A stretch of 64,000 nucleotides of DNA from Notamacropus eugenii (GCF_028372415.1 NC_092874.1:333144651-333208650), one strand, 5' to 3'. Shown: positions 22,100 through 34,336, counted from the first letter of the stretch. Made by a program: numbers and translations. The notes: generated by a model from the sequence alone, not told the origin.

Positions 22100-22835
22100 T
22101 TTTCTGGTCTTGCTCTCTTTATTCTGCATCATTTCAAAGGAAGGTCCAACTGAAGCCTGTTCCCTCCACACCTCTCCCATTTGTATAGACTTCTACTTCT
22201 TCCCCCAGTTACCTGAGATTAATTCTTCTCATCTTCCCTCTTTCTTCCCTCCCTTTGCTTTTTTCTAAGATCATCACAGCATAACAAAAATCTCCCCCAG
22301 CTCTTTCATCTTTTTTGACTCTTTTTATGACCCCTGCTGTCATTATAATTCTCAGAGGATGTTCCTTTTACCCCCTACTTCTCTTTAGAATGCAAACATT
22401 CCGTTCTTATAAAGTCCTTTCTCATTTCTTACTATAGCCACCATTTTGTTTCTTTTTACTCTCATATTTGTATTTCAAAGTTTCTGTTAAGCCCCAGTTT
22501 TTTCATCAGGTACGCCTGGAAATCTTCTAATGCATCAATTTTTTACATCATATATTTATACTCAATTTTGCTGGGTAAATGATAAACCTGTAACTTTTGC
22601 CTTTTAGAATATTGTATTTCATGCTCTCTGCTTCTTTGAAGTAGTAGCTGCAAAACATTGTGTGATCCTTATTGTTTCCCTGGTATTTGAACTATTTCTT
22701 TCTGGTTTCTTACAACAATTTTTCTCTGATTTGGAAGCTCAGGATTTTGGCTATACCAGTCCTGAGAATTTTCATTTTGGAGTTCCTTTCAAGAGGTGAT
22801 TGATGGATTTTTTTATATTTTCACTTTGACCTCTG
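22100..22835 (-). mobile_element. L1 ORF1 C-terminal and inter-ORF fragment
   Basis: On the minus strand, tcacctcttgaaaggaactc, the agcagagagcatgaaatac block and a purine-rich inter-ORF stretch match in order the corresponding part of the long L1 at 25,700-26,300. It abuts the L1 3' end at 21,255-22,070 with the whole of ORF2's core missing, so the pair is either one internally deleted L1 or two insertions. Confidence 0.6.
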
Positions 22836-22837
22836 GC

Positions 22838-23023
22838 TCTAAGCTCTGGCTTCTTGGAGTCAGGAAGATTTCCTAAGTTCAAACACAGCCTCAGATACTT
22901 ACTAGCTATATGATCTTCGGCAAGTCACTTAAGTCTCAGGTCCCTCATCTGTAAAATGAACTGGAGAAGGGATGGCAAATCACTTCAGTATTTTGCCAAG
23001 ATATGTATGAGTCAAAAATGGGC
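22838..23023 (+). mobile_element. CORE-type SINE ending in poly(G)
   Basis: The forward body (gagtcaggaagatttcctaa), core (cggcaagtcacttaagtctc) and 3' part (gaactggagaagggatggca) end at gagtcaaaaatggg, where the usual gtcacgaagagtcgg should follow. A 17-base G run replaces it (23,024-23,040). Confidence 0.8.
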
Positions 23024-23040
23024 GGGGGGGGGGGGGGGGG
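23024..23040. repeat. Poly(G) run
   Basis: Seventeen consecutive G after ggc, at the 3' end of a SINE. This is unusual because SINE tails here are A- or CAA-rich. Homopolymer length may also be a sequencing artefact. From 23,041 to 23,790 nothing is recognised. Confidence 0.95.
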
Positions 23041-23805
23041 AGCTGGTAATGTAGCAAGAGAAAAGGGACAACTGATGAGCAGCTTATGTGCTCCACTGGT
23101 ATACATTCATGATATTAAGAGAAAAAGAAGAAGAGATGAAAATATGTGTCACTGACAGAACCATGGGACTAGGAGAACTGAGATTTAGATAGTAGAGTGA
23201 TGAGAAAAAAGAAAAAAAAGGGAAAAACTTGGCAAAACTCTTGGAAATTCTTAATCTGATGCCTGTAACTGAAGGATAAGCACTGTTGTAAAGTAAAAGA
23301 GAACAAAATGTGACAAAACAACAGTAATTTAAGGCACACCTAATATGCCAAGGAACTATAAAGGTAGTTGTGTGATACTGAGTCAGGAATGTTTTTAAAA
23401 AGAAAACAAAACTTGTCCCTAAAGGTTTATAGTCTATAGACACCTGATTTTCCTCATTCTTCCCATGATAAATATATTTAAGCATTATAGTTTCACAATA
23501 GCCAAGGGACCCAAAAAACCCCCAAAATAACACAACCCAGTGAAGATTCTAGAGATAACCCATTTCTTCAGCTCCTTTTTTCAGGCTGACCAAAATGTGA
23601 AATCATAAATAGAAACATGGCTTTGAAAACAGAAGTCTTCATGTGACTAGAGAAAATGAAAATGGGAAATAGCCAAAATTTTAGGGACAAATGAAAATGG
23701 AAAGATGGCTTCATTTTTACCTGTGTGAAAATGTAATCAGTAAAAGCTATCTACATACAAAGAAAATAATCTTTAAAAAATAAAATAGCAGTTTAAAGGA
23801 AATTA

Positions 23806-23842
23806 GCAGTAGAGAGAGGGAGACAGAGAAAGAGAGAGAGAG

Positions 23843-23883
<41 letters not shown>

Positions 23884-24036
23884 AGGGGAAGAGATGGGGG
23901 AGAGAAAGAGCAAGAGAGAGACATCAGCCAGAAAGAGACAGAGAAGAAGAGGAAGAGAGAGACAGAGAGAGAAATAGAGATAGGGAGAGAGAGAAATAGA
24001 GACAGAGAGATGGAGAGACAGGGAGGGAGGGAACAA

Positions 24037-24083
<47 letters not shown>

Positions 24084-24095
24084 TGAGAGAGAGAG
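23806..24095. repeat. Interrupted GA microsatellite
   Basis: Two nearly pure GA tracts (about 23,848-23,878 and 24,038-24,080) are separated by GACA/GAAA variants and an agatgggggagag segment. Long Leu/Ser open frames on the minus strand are products of the repeat. A MIR-like 3' end (catttatcaagtccttatta) follows at 24,098-24,140. Confidence 0.95.
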
Positions 24096-24534
24096 AACAT
24101 TTATCAAGTCCTTATTATATGGTGCCAGGCAAGACAATCCCTAATAAGAAGCTCACATTTTTATGGGAAAAACAACACATGAAGGGGAGCTGGAAAAACA
24201 GATAGGTGGGAGAAGGGATGCAGAATTTGAATCCCAGTGTGGGAATGGAGGTGGAGGCCTGATTCTGGACAAGATAAGCCACAAGCTCAACTCTCAGATC
24301 CCAGCAATTTAGGGGCAGAGTTCAAGATTTCCTTGGGGGAGATAAGGACAAAGAATTAGTTTGGCCAATAAGGTGAGGAGAAGGCCAGGATATGGAGACA
24401 AAAGACAGACCGCGAGTATGAACCCAGCATAGAGACAATGAATAAATGCCACTTTTGGAGGGAATTTACCTTAATATCACAAATACTTGTTGAATAAAAT
24501 GAACCAAAAGACCCCAACAAAGTTGATAATAATA

Positions 24535-24770
24535 AGAGCTGACATTTTAAAAATAGTGCTTTTAAATCTATGTCACACTTTACATATCTTATTCTATTTG
24601 AGCACCACAAACACCCTGTGAGGTAAGTACTAAGGGTATTATTGGTATTTCAAAGATGAGGAAAATGAGATAGAGAGATGAAGTGACCTGCCCATGGTTA
24701 CATAGTCTGGAAAGGTCAAAACCTGATCCTCCAGCCTGAATCCAAGTTCAATACAGCACCCAAGGATGAC
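24535..24770 (-). mobile_element. MIR-type SINE
   Basis: The complement blocks are taatagctgaca-like at the left, caccctgtgaggtaagtact, aagatgaggaaaatgagata and gacctgcccatggttacata. It lacks the young CORE-SINE 3' end, indicating an old MIR copy. Confidence 0.7.
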
Positions 24771-24927
24771 AGGCTATTGCTTTATAAATGCATTCAAACA
24801 AGACCAAAAATGAAATAATTGCAATGACCAATCTTTTCTCCAAAAGATATTACTTTTATTCATTACACAAAAAAATGAAAACAACTGAATTTAACTTAAA
24901 AAAATTTAATAATCATCATAATACATT

Positions 24928-25172
24928 TTCATCTGTTTCAGTCATGCCTGACCTTTTGTGACCCCATTTGAGGTTTTCTTGGCAAAGATATTGAAGTGGT
25001 TCGCCATTTCCTTGTCCAGCTTATTTTGCAGAAAGGAAACTGAAGCAAACAGGGTCAAGTGGCTTGCCTCAGGTCACATAGCTATTCAGTGTCTGAGGTC
25101 AGATTAGAACTCAGAAAGATGTATCTTCTTGACTTCAGGGCCAGCATACCATCCACTATACTATCTATACAA
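24928..25172 (-). mobile_element. Full-length CORE-type SINE
   Basis: From ttcagtcatgcctgaccttt through tttgcagaaaggaaactgaa and gcctcaggtcacatagctat to ccatccactatactatctat, all family blocks are present in complement. Confidence 0.87.
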
Positions 25173-25389
25173 TTTTCAAAGAATTTACTTTGAAAATAAA
25201 AATGTAAAACATGAGGTACAAAATAACATATTTTCTTTGGCACATCCTGCACTTTGCTTGCCTATACTAAACCAGAAAAGCTCTCAAGCTTTCACTTAGT
25301 GCTAAATATAAATTATTTTATTGCATATGTAGTTCTAACAAGTTCAGTTTTTGGTTTTTCCTGGAACACAGCTGATCAGCATCAGCAAA

Positions 25390-28300
25390 TCAGAAATTGA
25401 AAATGTGGGAGTGGGAGCACTGAGGGGGCAGTATTGATTGCAATGCCAAGGAATCATGGGTCCTTCCTGGGTAAGGACCAGAGTACAGACCAGTAGAGCA
25501 GTGACCACACTTATCCCCAGATCATACTATCTTGGAAGCACCAAAAACTTCCGAACCCTCAGAACTAGCTCTGAGAAAAGCAGTGCAGATAAAGTCAGAA
25601 GCTTGAGACAGAGCTCTTCTCCCACTATGCTGGGAAGAGAGTACAACAATAACATAAAGTTCCAAATCAAGGAATAGGGTGGAAAAATGAGCAAACACAA
25701 CTTCAAGCAGCCAGAAGCGAAACCATTGAATATCATGGAGGCACAGTCAGGATCACATAAGATTTAGCAGCTATGACATTAAAGGAGCAGAGAGCTTGGA
25801 ATATGGTATTCTGAAAGGCAAAAGAACTGGGATTACAATCAAGAATCACCTACCCAACAAAACTAAGTATGATACTTCAGGGGAAAAAATAGATATTTAA
25901 TGAAATAGAGGACTTTCAAGCATTCCTGATGAAAGGACTATAACTGAATAGAAAATTTGACTTTCAAACATAGAATTCAAGAGAAACATAAAAAGGTAAA
26001 CATAAAAGAGAAATCATAAGGGACTCAATACAGCTAAACTGTGTATCTTTCTATCTTCTAAAAACTGTATCATTATTAGGGCAGTTAGAAGGATTCTACA
26101 TAGAAAGAGAGTGCAGAAGTGATGATTATGTTGGGATGATGTAAAAAAAAAAAGAATAGGCAAGAAAGAGGGATGAGAAGGGAGAGAGAAGGAGGAAGGG
26201 AGAAGAAGAATGGAAGAAATGATCTTACATAAAAGAGGCATACAAGGAAGAGCTTTTACAGTGGAGGGGGAAATTGTTGGAGGAGGGCAGGAAATTTTTG
26301 AATCTCACTCACATGTAATTTGGTTCAAAAAGAGAAAATATATACACACTCAACTGGTAGGAGAATTCTGTCTTATCCAATAAGGATGTAGGAGGGCAAA
26401 GGGATAGGAGAGAGGGGAGGTGATAAAAGAAGGCAGTGGTCAGGAGCAAAATAGACTTTAGACAAGGGAAAGGATAAAAAGCAAGAAAAAAGAATAAACA
26501 GAAGAAAATATAATGGAGGGAAATGCACAGTTAGTGATCATAACTGTGAATGTTAATGGGATGAACTCATTCATAAAGCAGAAATAGATAGAATGGATTA
26601 GAAACCAGAATCCAATAATATGCTGTTTATAAGAAACACATTTGAAACAGAGAGAAATACACACAGAATTAAAGTAAGGGGCTGGAGCAGAATCTATCAT
26701 GTTCAGATAAAGTAAAAAAGGCAGGGGTAACAATCATCATCTTAAACAAAGAAAAGTAAAAATGGACCTAATTAAAAGGGAAACTATATCTTCCTAAAAG
26801 GAACCATAGATAATGAAGTAATATCAATACTAAACACAAATGTTCCAAATGGCATAGCATCCAAATTCTAAAAGGAAAAGTTAAATCAATTACAGGAGGA
26901 AATAAACAGCAAACCATACTAGTCAGGGACCTCAAATTCCCCCTCTCAGAACTAGATAAATCTAGCCATAAAATAAATAAGAAAGAAGTCAACAAGATGA
27001 ATAGAATCTTAGAAAACTTACATATGATAAGTCGCTGGAGAAAACTGAATGGTAATAGAAAGAAGTATACCATTTCTTCAGCTATATATGGCACCTTTAC
27101 AAAAATCAACTGTATTAAATCATAACTAAATGCAGAAAAGCAGAAATATTAAATGCACCCTGTTCAGACCATAATGCAATAAAATTACATTTAATAAAGG
27201 GTTGTGGAATCATAGATTAAAATTTAATTGGAAACGAAATAATCTAGTCCTAAAGAATGAGTCAAAGAACAAGTCATAGAAACAATCATTATTTCATTAA
27301 AACGAGCAACAACGAGACAACATTCCAAAATTTGCGGCTAAAACCAAAGCAGTACTTAGGGGAAATTTTTATATCTCTAAATGTGCACATCAATAAGAGA
27401 GAAAGAGCAGATCAATGAATTGGATAAGCAACTAAAAAATTAGAAAAAGAACAAATTAAAAATCCCTAATTAAACATCTAACTGGAAATCCTAAAATTCA
27501 AAGAAGAAATCAATACAATTGTAAGTAAAAAATATAACAACATTGATCTAATAAATAAAAGCAGGAGCTGGTTTTACGAATAAAGTCAATAAAATAGATA
27601 AACCATTGGTTAATTTGATTAAAAAAAGGCATTAAAAATTTTTTTTGCCCAACTAAATACCAGTAGAACTGACAATCTAAGTGAAATGGATAAATATTTA
27701 CAAAACTACAAACTGTCCTGCTTAACAGAAGAGGAAAAGTAATACTTCAGTAAAGCTATTTTAGAAAAAGAAATTGAACAAACGAACTTCCCAAGAAAAA
27801 GTCCCCATGGATTTACAAGTGAATTCTACCAAACATTTAAGGAAGAGCTAATTCCAATACTATTTGAAAAAATAAGTAAAGAAAGAGTCCTACCAAATTC
27901 TTTTTGACACAATTATAGTTTTGATTCCTAAACCAGGGGGAGCAAAAACAGAGAAGGAAAACTAAAGAACAATTTTTTAAATGAATGTCAAAGTAAAAAT
28001 TTTAAATAAAATACTAGCAAAGAGATTATAACAGTATATCCCAAAGATCATACACTATGACCAAGTGGGATTTATGGGAATGAAGAGCTAGTTCAATATT
28101 AGAAAATATTCAATATTTGAAAAACTGTCAACATAATCAACCTTATCAATGACAGTAACAGCAAAAATCATATGAACATCTCAATAGATGCAGAAAAACA
28201 AAATACAATACCAATTCCTATTTTTTAAAAAAAACATCCATTACTATTTTAAAAAACCACTAGAAAGCATAGGAATCAATGGAACCTTTCTTAAAATGAT

Positions 28301-30690
28301 GAGTAATATCTATCTAAAGCAAAGACCAAGTATTATTTGTAATCAGGATAAACTTGAAGTCTTTCCATAAGATCAGGAGTTAAACAAGTATGTCTATTAA
28401 CACCACTATTATTAAGTGTTATGCTAGAAATACCAGCTACAGCAATAAGGAAAGAAAAAGCAATTAAAGGAATAAAAATAGTCAACAAGGAAATAAAAAG
28501 AATCCTCAAGAATCAACTGAAAAACTAGGACAAAGAATTAACAACTTCAGCAAAGTTGTAGGATATAAAATAAATCCACGCAGATCATTAGCATTTCTCT
28601 ATACTATCAACAAAATCTAGCAGGAGGAGGTAGAAAGAGAAATTCCATTTAAAACTGCAAACATATAAAATACTTGGGAGTCTTCTTGCCAAGACAAATT
28701 CAGGGATTATATGAACACAATTATAAAACATTTTCCCATGAATAGACAAATCTAAACAATTGTAGAAAAATTAGTTGCTTAGCAGTATGCCAAGCAAATA
28801 TAATAAAAATGACAATTCTACCTAGGTTAATTTACTTATTCAGTGCCATACCAATCAAATTACCAAATAATTGTTTTATTTAAATATTTTATTTATAATA
28901 ATTATTTTGGAGCTAGAAAGAAATAACAACTAAATTCATCTGGAAAAACAAAAGGTCAAGAATATAGAAGGAATCAATGAAAAAAATGTAATAAAGGCCA
29001 TCTGGGGGAGTTAGGTAGTGCATTGGATAATGTAGCAGCCCTGGCAGCAGGAGGACCTGAATTCAAATCCAGTCTCAGGCACTTACTAACTGTGTGGCCC
29101 TGAGCAAGTCACCAAAACCCAATGGATTCTTTAAAAAGTCCAACAAAAACGAAAGGAGCATAGCTGTTCCAGATTTCAAACTATATTACAAAGCAGCGAT
29201 CATCAAAATAATCTGGTACTGGCTAAAAATAGAGTGGTGTATCAATGTAATAGATTAGGCACTTAATATATAGTAGTAAATGATCATAGAAGTCTAGTGT
29301 TTGATAAACCCAAAGATCCAAGCTTTTGAGTAAGAACTCAACATTTGACAAAAATTGCTGGGAAAATTGGAAAGCAGCTTGATGGAAAATAGGCATAGAC
29401 TGAAATCTCATAGTGTATACCAAGATAAGGTCAAAATGGATAAATGATGTAGACATGAAAGGTGATATTATAAGTAAATTAGGGGAGCATGGAAAAAATG
29501 TACCTGTCAGGTTTTTAGATAAGGAAAGAGTTTATTACCAAACAAGAGATAGAAGAGATTATGGAAAGTCAAAGAGATAATTTTGATTACATGAAATTAA
29601 AAACTTTTGCACAAACAAAACTAAATCAGTCAAAATGAGAAAGAAAACAGGAAACTGGGGACAATTTTTGCATCAGGTTTCTCTGATAAAGGTCTCGTTT
29701 CTCAAATATATAGGGAACTGAGCCAAATTTATAAAAAGAAGAGTCATTTCCCAGTTGATAGATGGTCAGACGATATGAACAAGCATTTTTCAGAAGAACA
29801 AATCAAAGCCATCAATAGTCACATGACAAAATGCTCTAAATTACTATTGATTAAAGAAACGCAAATTAAAATAACTCTGAGGTACTACCTTATACTTATC
29901 AGATTGACTACCATGACAGAAAAGGAAAATGACAAATGTTGGAGGGGATATGAGAAATAGGGACCCTAGTGCATTGTTGGTAGAGTTATGAACTAGTTCA
30001 ACCATTATGGAAAACAATTTGGAACTATATCAAAGGGCTATAAAACGGCATACCCTTTGACTCAGCAATACTGCTACTAGGCCTGGATCCCAAAGAGATC
30101 AAAGAAAAGGGTAAAGGACCAATTAGTACAAAAATATTTATTTATAGCAGCTCTTTTTTTGGTAAAGAACTAAAAATCAAGAGGATGCCCATCAATTGGG
30201 GAATGGTTGAACAAATTGTCATATATGATTGTCATGAAATACTATTGAGTCGAACTGTGTGAACTGATAACAGGGATGGTTTCAGAAAAATTTTGGAAGA
30301 CATACTATCTAATGAAAAGCGAAGTGAGCAGAACCCAGAGGACTCTGTATGCAGTGACAATATTGTAAAATGATCAGCTGTGAAAGCTTTAGCTCCTGTC
30401 ATCAAGAAAATGATCCAAGAAAATTCCAAAGAACCCATAAAGGAAAATGCTATCCACCTCCAAAGAGAGAAATGATGAACTCTGAATGCAGATTGAAGCA
30501 TATTTTTAAAACTTTCCTTATTTTCATTGTTTTATTTTGTTTGTGTTTTCTTTGGCAACATAGCTAATGTGAAAATGTGTTGCATGACTTCACATGTATA
30601 ATTGAAATTAAAGAGTGTGCCTTCTCAAGGAGTGGGGAGAGACTGATGGGAACTGGGAACTCAAAAGTTAAAAAAGATTGAGTTTTTTTT
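25390..30690 (+). mobile_element. Nearly full-length decayed L1
   Basis: L1 landmarks occur in order on the plus strand. ORF1 remnant: 25,440-25,960, with ITYPTKLS at 25,845-25,868 (the C-terminal domain motif). Purine-rich inter-ORF: about 25,970-26,500. ORF2 endonuclease start: 26,541, reading VNVNGMNSFIKQ, then QNPIICCL and ETHLKQRE with a stop between. Reverse transcriptase: YDQVGF near 28,055 and MNISIDAEKQ at 28,172-28,200. C-terminus: IGEWLNKLSYM at 30,196-30,228, then a 3' UTR to about 30,690. Normal function would be RNA binding (ORF1) and nicking plus reverse transcription (ORF2). Many stops and frameshifts, and loss of the F-A-D-D segment near 28,500, make it dead. A SINE sits at 29,003-29,128. 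Confidence 0.9.
29003..29128 (+). mobile_element. CORE-type SINE fragment nested in L1 ORF2
   Basis: The head gggggagttaggtagtgcat, the body ggaggacctgaattcaaatc and the core actgtgtggccctgagcaag interrupt the L1 between the 28,980 region and cgaaaggagcatagctgttc at about 29,150. The 3' half of the SINE is absent, so this is a truncated subfamily or a partial copy. Confidence 0.85.
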
Positions 30691-30691
30691 G

Positions 30692-31010
30692 TACTTTATT
30701 TTTCAAAAATTAGTTTTATTTTTTTGTCAAATATTTCCCAATTACAATGAGGTAAAAAAAATATCCAATAGCTGTCAGGTTTCTTTTTTTGAACTATAAA
30801 TACCTTTATTTTTGGTATCAGTTACTTCCCAATATTCTGCTCTTTCATTTCTCCTTTGTAACAAAGAAAAATAGTTCAGAAAAGCCTGCCTACAAAGCAA
30901 ACACACCTAACATAAAGGCAACGTTCTGTACTTATTGTCTTCCACCTCTCTACCAAGAAGAGGGAAGCATTTCAGCATCTGTTCTCCAAGACCAATATTG
31001 ATTGTTGCTA
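30692..31010 (-). mobile_element. L1-like 3' UTR fragment
   Basis: The sequence on the plus strand (tatttcccaattacaatgag, gttacttcccaatattctgc, caacgttctgtacttattgt, cacctctctaccaagaagag) matches the layout of 38,095-38,330, so the two are copies of one LINE 3' UTR subfamily on the minus strand. From 31,010 to 31,690 I see little apart from an L2 tail at 31,608-31,655. Confidence 0.55.
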
Positions 31011-31607
31011 CTAAACTGAATTTGACTGCTTTTTGCTAATGTTTAAATTTACATTATTGTAATATGCCATAATTTGCATCAAAAAATAAAATGGATAGAT
31101 CAAAAAGTAAGAATCGTCTCAAACATTGTGGCTCTGGCGTCCCACACGGCTCCTCACATGTAGCACTCCCTCAACTCTCATGGGCAGGTTGGGTCCCCAG
31201 AAGGCAGCTGACTATTTCTCCCTTTACAATTTTATGAGTAAGTCTGAGGAGTTTCTAGTACTATTACTTACAAACCTTGATTTGGTCTGTTTCTCTATAA
31301 TAATTAACCAGTAGAATTCAATTAACTTTTAGAAAATGGGTTTACTGAGAAGGGATCATAACAATAGTTACAAAAAAATACACCCTCCCCCCAAATTAGG
31401 GGGTATGATCTCACTTTGTCCATGGAAGGTCCCTGTGGAAAGTGTGTTCATACTTTGTTAGGTAAGGAAATTCCCTCTTTTAATACAAGTTAGCAACATC
31501 TCTATAACTTGAAATCTTAGGAAATTATCTAGGCCTAGAGCTACTAGGATTTGGTGATTTGTGCCTAAACTATCTTTATTGGTGAGTAAGTCACTGAAAA
31601 CTCACTT

Positions 31608-31655
31608 GGTATAGTGCCTGGCACAGAGTAGGTGTTTAATGCTTATCTCCTTCTT
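31608..31655 (+). mobile_element. L2 3' tail scrap
   Basis: Reads tatagtgcctggcacagagt then aggtgtttaatgcttat, the end of an L2/MIR 3' region. Too short to assign more closely. Confidence 0.55.
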
Positions 31656-31699
31656 TGCTTCCTACCTTTATCTAGCTTGCCTCTGACTAGACCATGCTT

Positions 31700-32115
31700 C
31701 CCGTGACAGAGGATTAGCACTTCTGGTGTGAGGGTTTGCTGAACCCTTTCAGGGCTGCTCATCCACCTTTGGTGTCCACCTGACACTCAACTCTCACATC
31801 TGGCTCCAGGAAACTATAGCATGTGCAGCTGCCACACCTTGGTAAGCTGTCTCAGCACATGGGCTAAACCAGGTTGAGGGTAACTGAGGGGCTTCAAACC
31901 TGTTGGTGAGTTAGGAGGATGCTTCCTCTAAACACGTGAAGACTTCCCCTGATGGAAGAGGCAGATGAGAACAATTTATTTCGATGGCCACAAAAGTGGC
32001 TAAAGCAGGTGTGCAGAGCACTTAGAGCTTGGTCAGATATCAAAGAGGTCAAGTTCATCTGCTGCATCCCAGCCCATCACAGTTTTCCTGATTTTTCTCT
32101 TGCCACTAGACCAGG
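31700..32115 (+). mobile_element. RTE-like LINE 5' fragment
   Basis: Shares with 12,573-13,000 and 58,013-58,400 the blocks ctgaaccctttcagggctgc, gctaaaccaggttgagggta, cgtgaagacttcccctgatg, atgagaacaatttatttcga and agagcttggtcagatatcaa. It stops before the gactctggaggagag block, so only about 400 bases of the 5' region survive. Confidence 0.72.
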
Positions 32116-32496
32116 GGTAGTTTAAATTGTGTTCCTCAGGAGGGACCTAGGTGGCAGCTCTCATTACTCTACAAAGTCTTCTCTTCTCCAGGATAACCCT
32201 CTTTGCAGCATAAGATTAAGTCCTTTTACTCTCCCAGTTTCCCTCTTACTGATGCTCTTCAAATTATCCTTGTCCTTTCTAAAATGCAATGGCCAAAACT
32301 GAATACAATATACCCTACAGAGTCTGACTTAGGCTGGAGTACAAGAGCATCATTGCCCCTCCTCCCCAGCTCCCTGTGCTTTTTAAAAAAAAATAATTTA
32401 TTTGTTTTCAGTTTTCAACTCTGTGCTTTTTTTAGTGAAACCTAAACTTGCATTCATTTTCTTGGCTACTTTACAGAGTGAGGTGGGTATTGAAAT

Positions 32497-33766
32497 TGTC
32501 CAACCTACAATAAAAGAGACCAAGGCAGAGCTCTGAGCTAATGACAATTTACTTTATTTGTTTGCCTTTATTTATTTATTTAGTTATTTTTAGCTTTGGT
32601 TTACTCAGTTCCACAAGCTTTTGAATATTAAATTTTCTCCGCCTCTCCCCTCTTCAAGATGGTGTGAAATCTGATATAGGCTCTACATATATATTCATAT
32701 TACACATATTTTCACATTAGTCATGTTGTAAAGAAGAATTATGACCAATGGAATGAACCACAAGAAAGAAGGAACAAAGCAAAACAAAAAAGAGAGACAG
32801 CAGATAGCATGCTTTAATCTGCACTCAGACTCCATAACACTTTTTCTGGATGGGGATGGCATTTTCCATCATGAGCCTTTTGGAGTTGTCTTAGAGCTTT
32901 GCCTTGCTGAGAAGAACTAGGTCTATCATAGTTGATGATGATACAATGTGGCTGTTACTGTGTACAGTGTTCCCCTCATTCAGCATCTGTTCATATAAGT
33001 CCAGGTTCTTCTGAAGTCCACCTGCTCATCATTTCTTACAGGACAGTAGTACTCCATTACATTCATATACCACAGCTTGTTCTGTCATTCCCCAACTGAT
33101 GGGTATCCCCTCAATTTCCAATCCTTGGCCACTACAAAAAGAGCCAAACATTTTTGTACATGTGGGTCCTTTTCCCATTTGTCTGATCTCTTTAGGATAC
33201 AGCCAATGTTACTTTATTAAAGGGTCCATGGTCTTCTCTCATGAAATGGACCTCACATCTTTCTCAAGATCTCAGATGCCCCTTCTTCTAGGACCTTGTT
33301 TTTATAGGGTTTCCAAATATTCAAAAGAGGCATGGTGCAATATAGAATCTTATTAGTTGATAGACCTTGCTCTTGAGGGCCAAAAATGGCATTTTGGCAA
33401 GAGTGGGCCACAGGTTGAGTGAAGCATGGGGCATCTTCACTATCTAAATGGTCATGAAATGGTCATTTACTCATGTTGGACAAAAGAGAGAGGTCAGAGA
33501 TACAAAAATAAATTGGAGAACTTTCCAAAGAATCAAGGCATCCCACACATGCTGGTTTTAGACATGGAATCTGAGCAAAACAGGTTGGAGATATCTTTGT
33601 CAACATTCTTGCGGTTGTGCAAGTGAGCCTTGTAATTTGGTAAACAAATAGTGAATATTATGTTAAAATTTGAGGCCCACTGTAAGAACTTATCTATCCC
33701 TATGTGATTTATGTAATATATCAAACTGACTGGAATAGAGTAGGGTCCAAATGAATTATTTCTCAC
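32497..33766 (-). mobile_element. LTR split by an L1 insertion
   Basis: On the minus strand the segment has a strong TATA box (tataaaaa, plus coordinates 33,299-33,306), a poly(A) signal aataaag about 85 bases downstream (33,212-33,218), and an end reading ...ggttggaca near 32,497. An L1 inserted right at the poly(A) signal, duplicating ttactttatt. Without the L1 the LTR would be roughly 620 bases. No internal retroviral genes are next to it, so it looks like a solo LTR. Confidence 0.55.
32549..33218 (-). mobile_element. L1 3' end with target-site duplication
   Basis: The L1 itself is 32,559-33,208: ggtttactcagttccacaag-type 3' UTR, then cattttccatcatgagcctt, cttgttctgtcattccccaa and gtctgatctctttaggatac. 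The 10-base direct repeat ttactttatt occurs at 32,549-32,558 and 33,209-33,218. Orientation and 5' truncation are as expected for target-primed reverse transcription. Confidence 0.88.
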
Positions 33767-34128
33767 ACTAATTCATATTGAGCTTGTTGTCCACTCTTAC
33801 CCTCAGATCTTTTTCAGATGAACTGGTCTAGCATTCCCCTCCTGCCATGTGCCCATCACTTCTTATGTTTTTGAAGTTTATTTTAAAAAAAAAAAACAAA
33901 AATTCAAGCATAAAACTTTATTTATATGTCAAATTTTATGATTTTTAGATTTTGTTCAATTTTTAACCTGTCAGTATCTTTTTGGACCTAGACTGAAATC
34001 CATTATTGTTAACTGTCTTCCAGCTTCATTTATCTGTCACCTAGGCTCAAAACCTAGGTGTTGAATCATTCTTGACTCCTCTTCCCACATCTAGTAACTT
34101 GTCAAGTCTGACTGATTGTTCTTTAATA

Positions 34129-34307
34129 TTGTTTTGGGTTTTTAAAAAAAATTCATTCAAATATTATTTATTAGGTTTTTTAACTGAAAAAATTATATTT
34201 TATAGTACTTTCCCCCCCAAGTATATGTCAGGACAACTCTTAGCATTCATTTTACAAGATTTTGAGTTCTATATTTTTCTCCCTTCCTCACATGTTGTCT
34301 TGGGTTT
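34129..34307 (-). mobile_element. Very short L1 3' insertion
   Basis: Only about 150 bases of L1 3' UTR (gtatatgtcaggacaactct, gattttgagttctatatttt) lie between ttgttttgggttt (34,129-34,141) and ttgtcttgggttt (34,295-34,307), a 12/13 target-site duplication. The host L2 continues on both sides. Confidence 0.82.
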
Positions 34308-34336
34308 ATCCCTTTCTACTATCTCTAGTGCAGGTT

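Larger units (their letters stand above)
32180..34020 (-). mobile_element. CR1/L3 fragment interrupted by an LTR and an L1
   Basis: The left part (32,180-32,490) has the complement of CR1-type ORF2 (aaaactgaatacaatatacc, gagtacaagagcatcat). The right part (33,770-34,020) resumes the same element (aattcatattgagcttgttg, cctcagatctttttcagatg, tcagtatctttttggaccta). Between them lie the LTR-like segment 32,497-33,766 and, inside that, an L1 3' end. Confidence 0.6.

Noticed and set aside
23793..24137. 114-codon Leu/Ser-rich frame
   Set aside because: Product of the GA microsatellite complement.
26768..27109. 113-codon minus-strand frame within the long L1
   Set aside because: Antisense to the decayed ORF2 endonuclease region. 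A hydrophobic reading of A-rich L1 sequence is expected on that strand.
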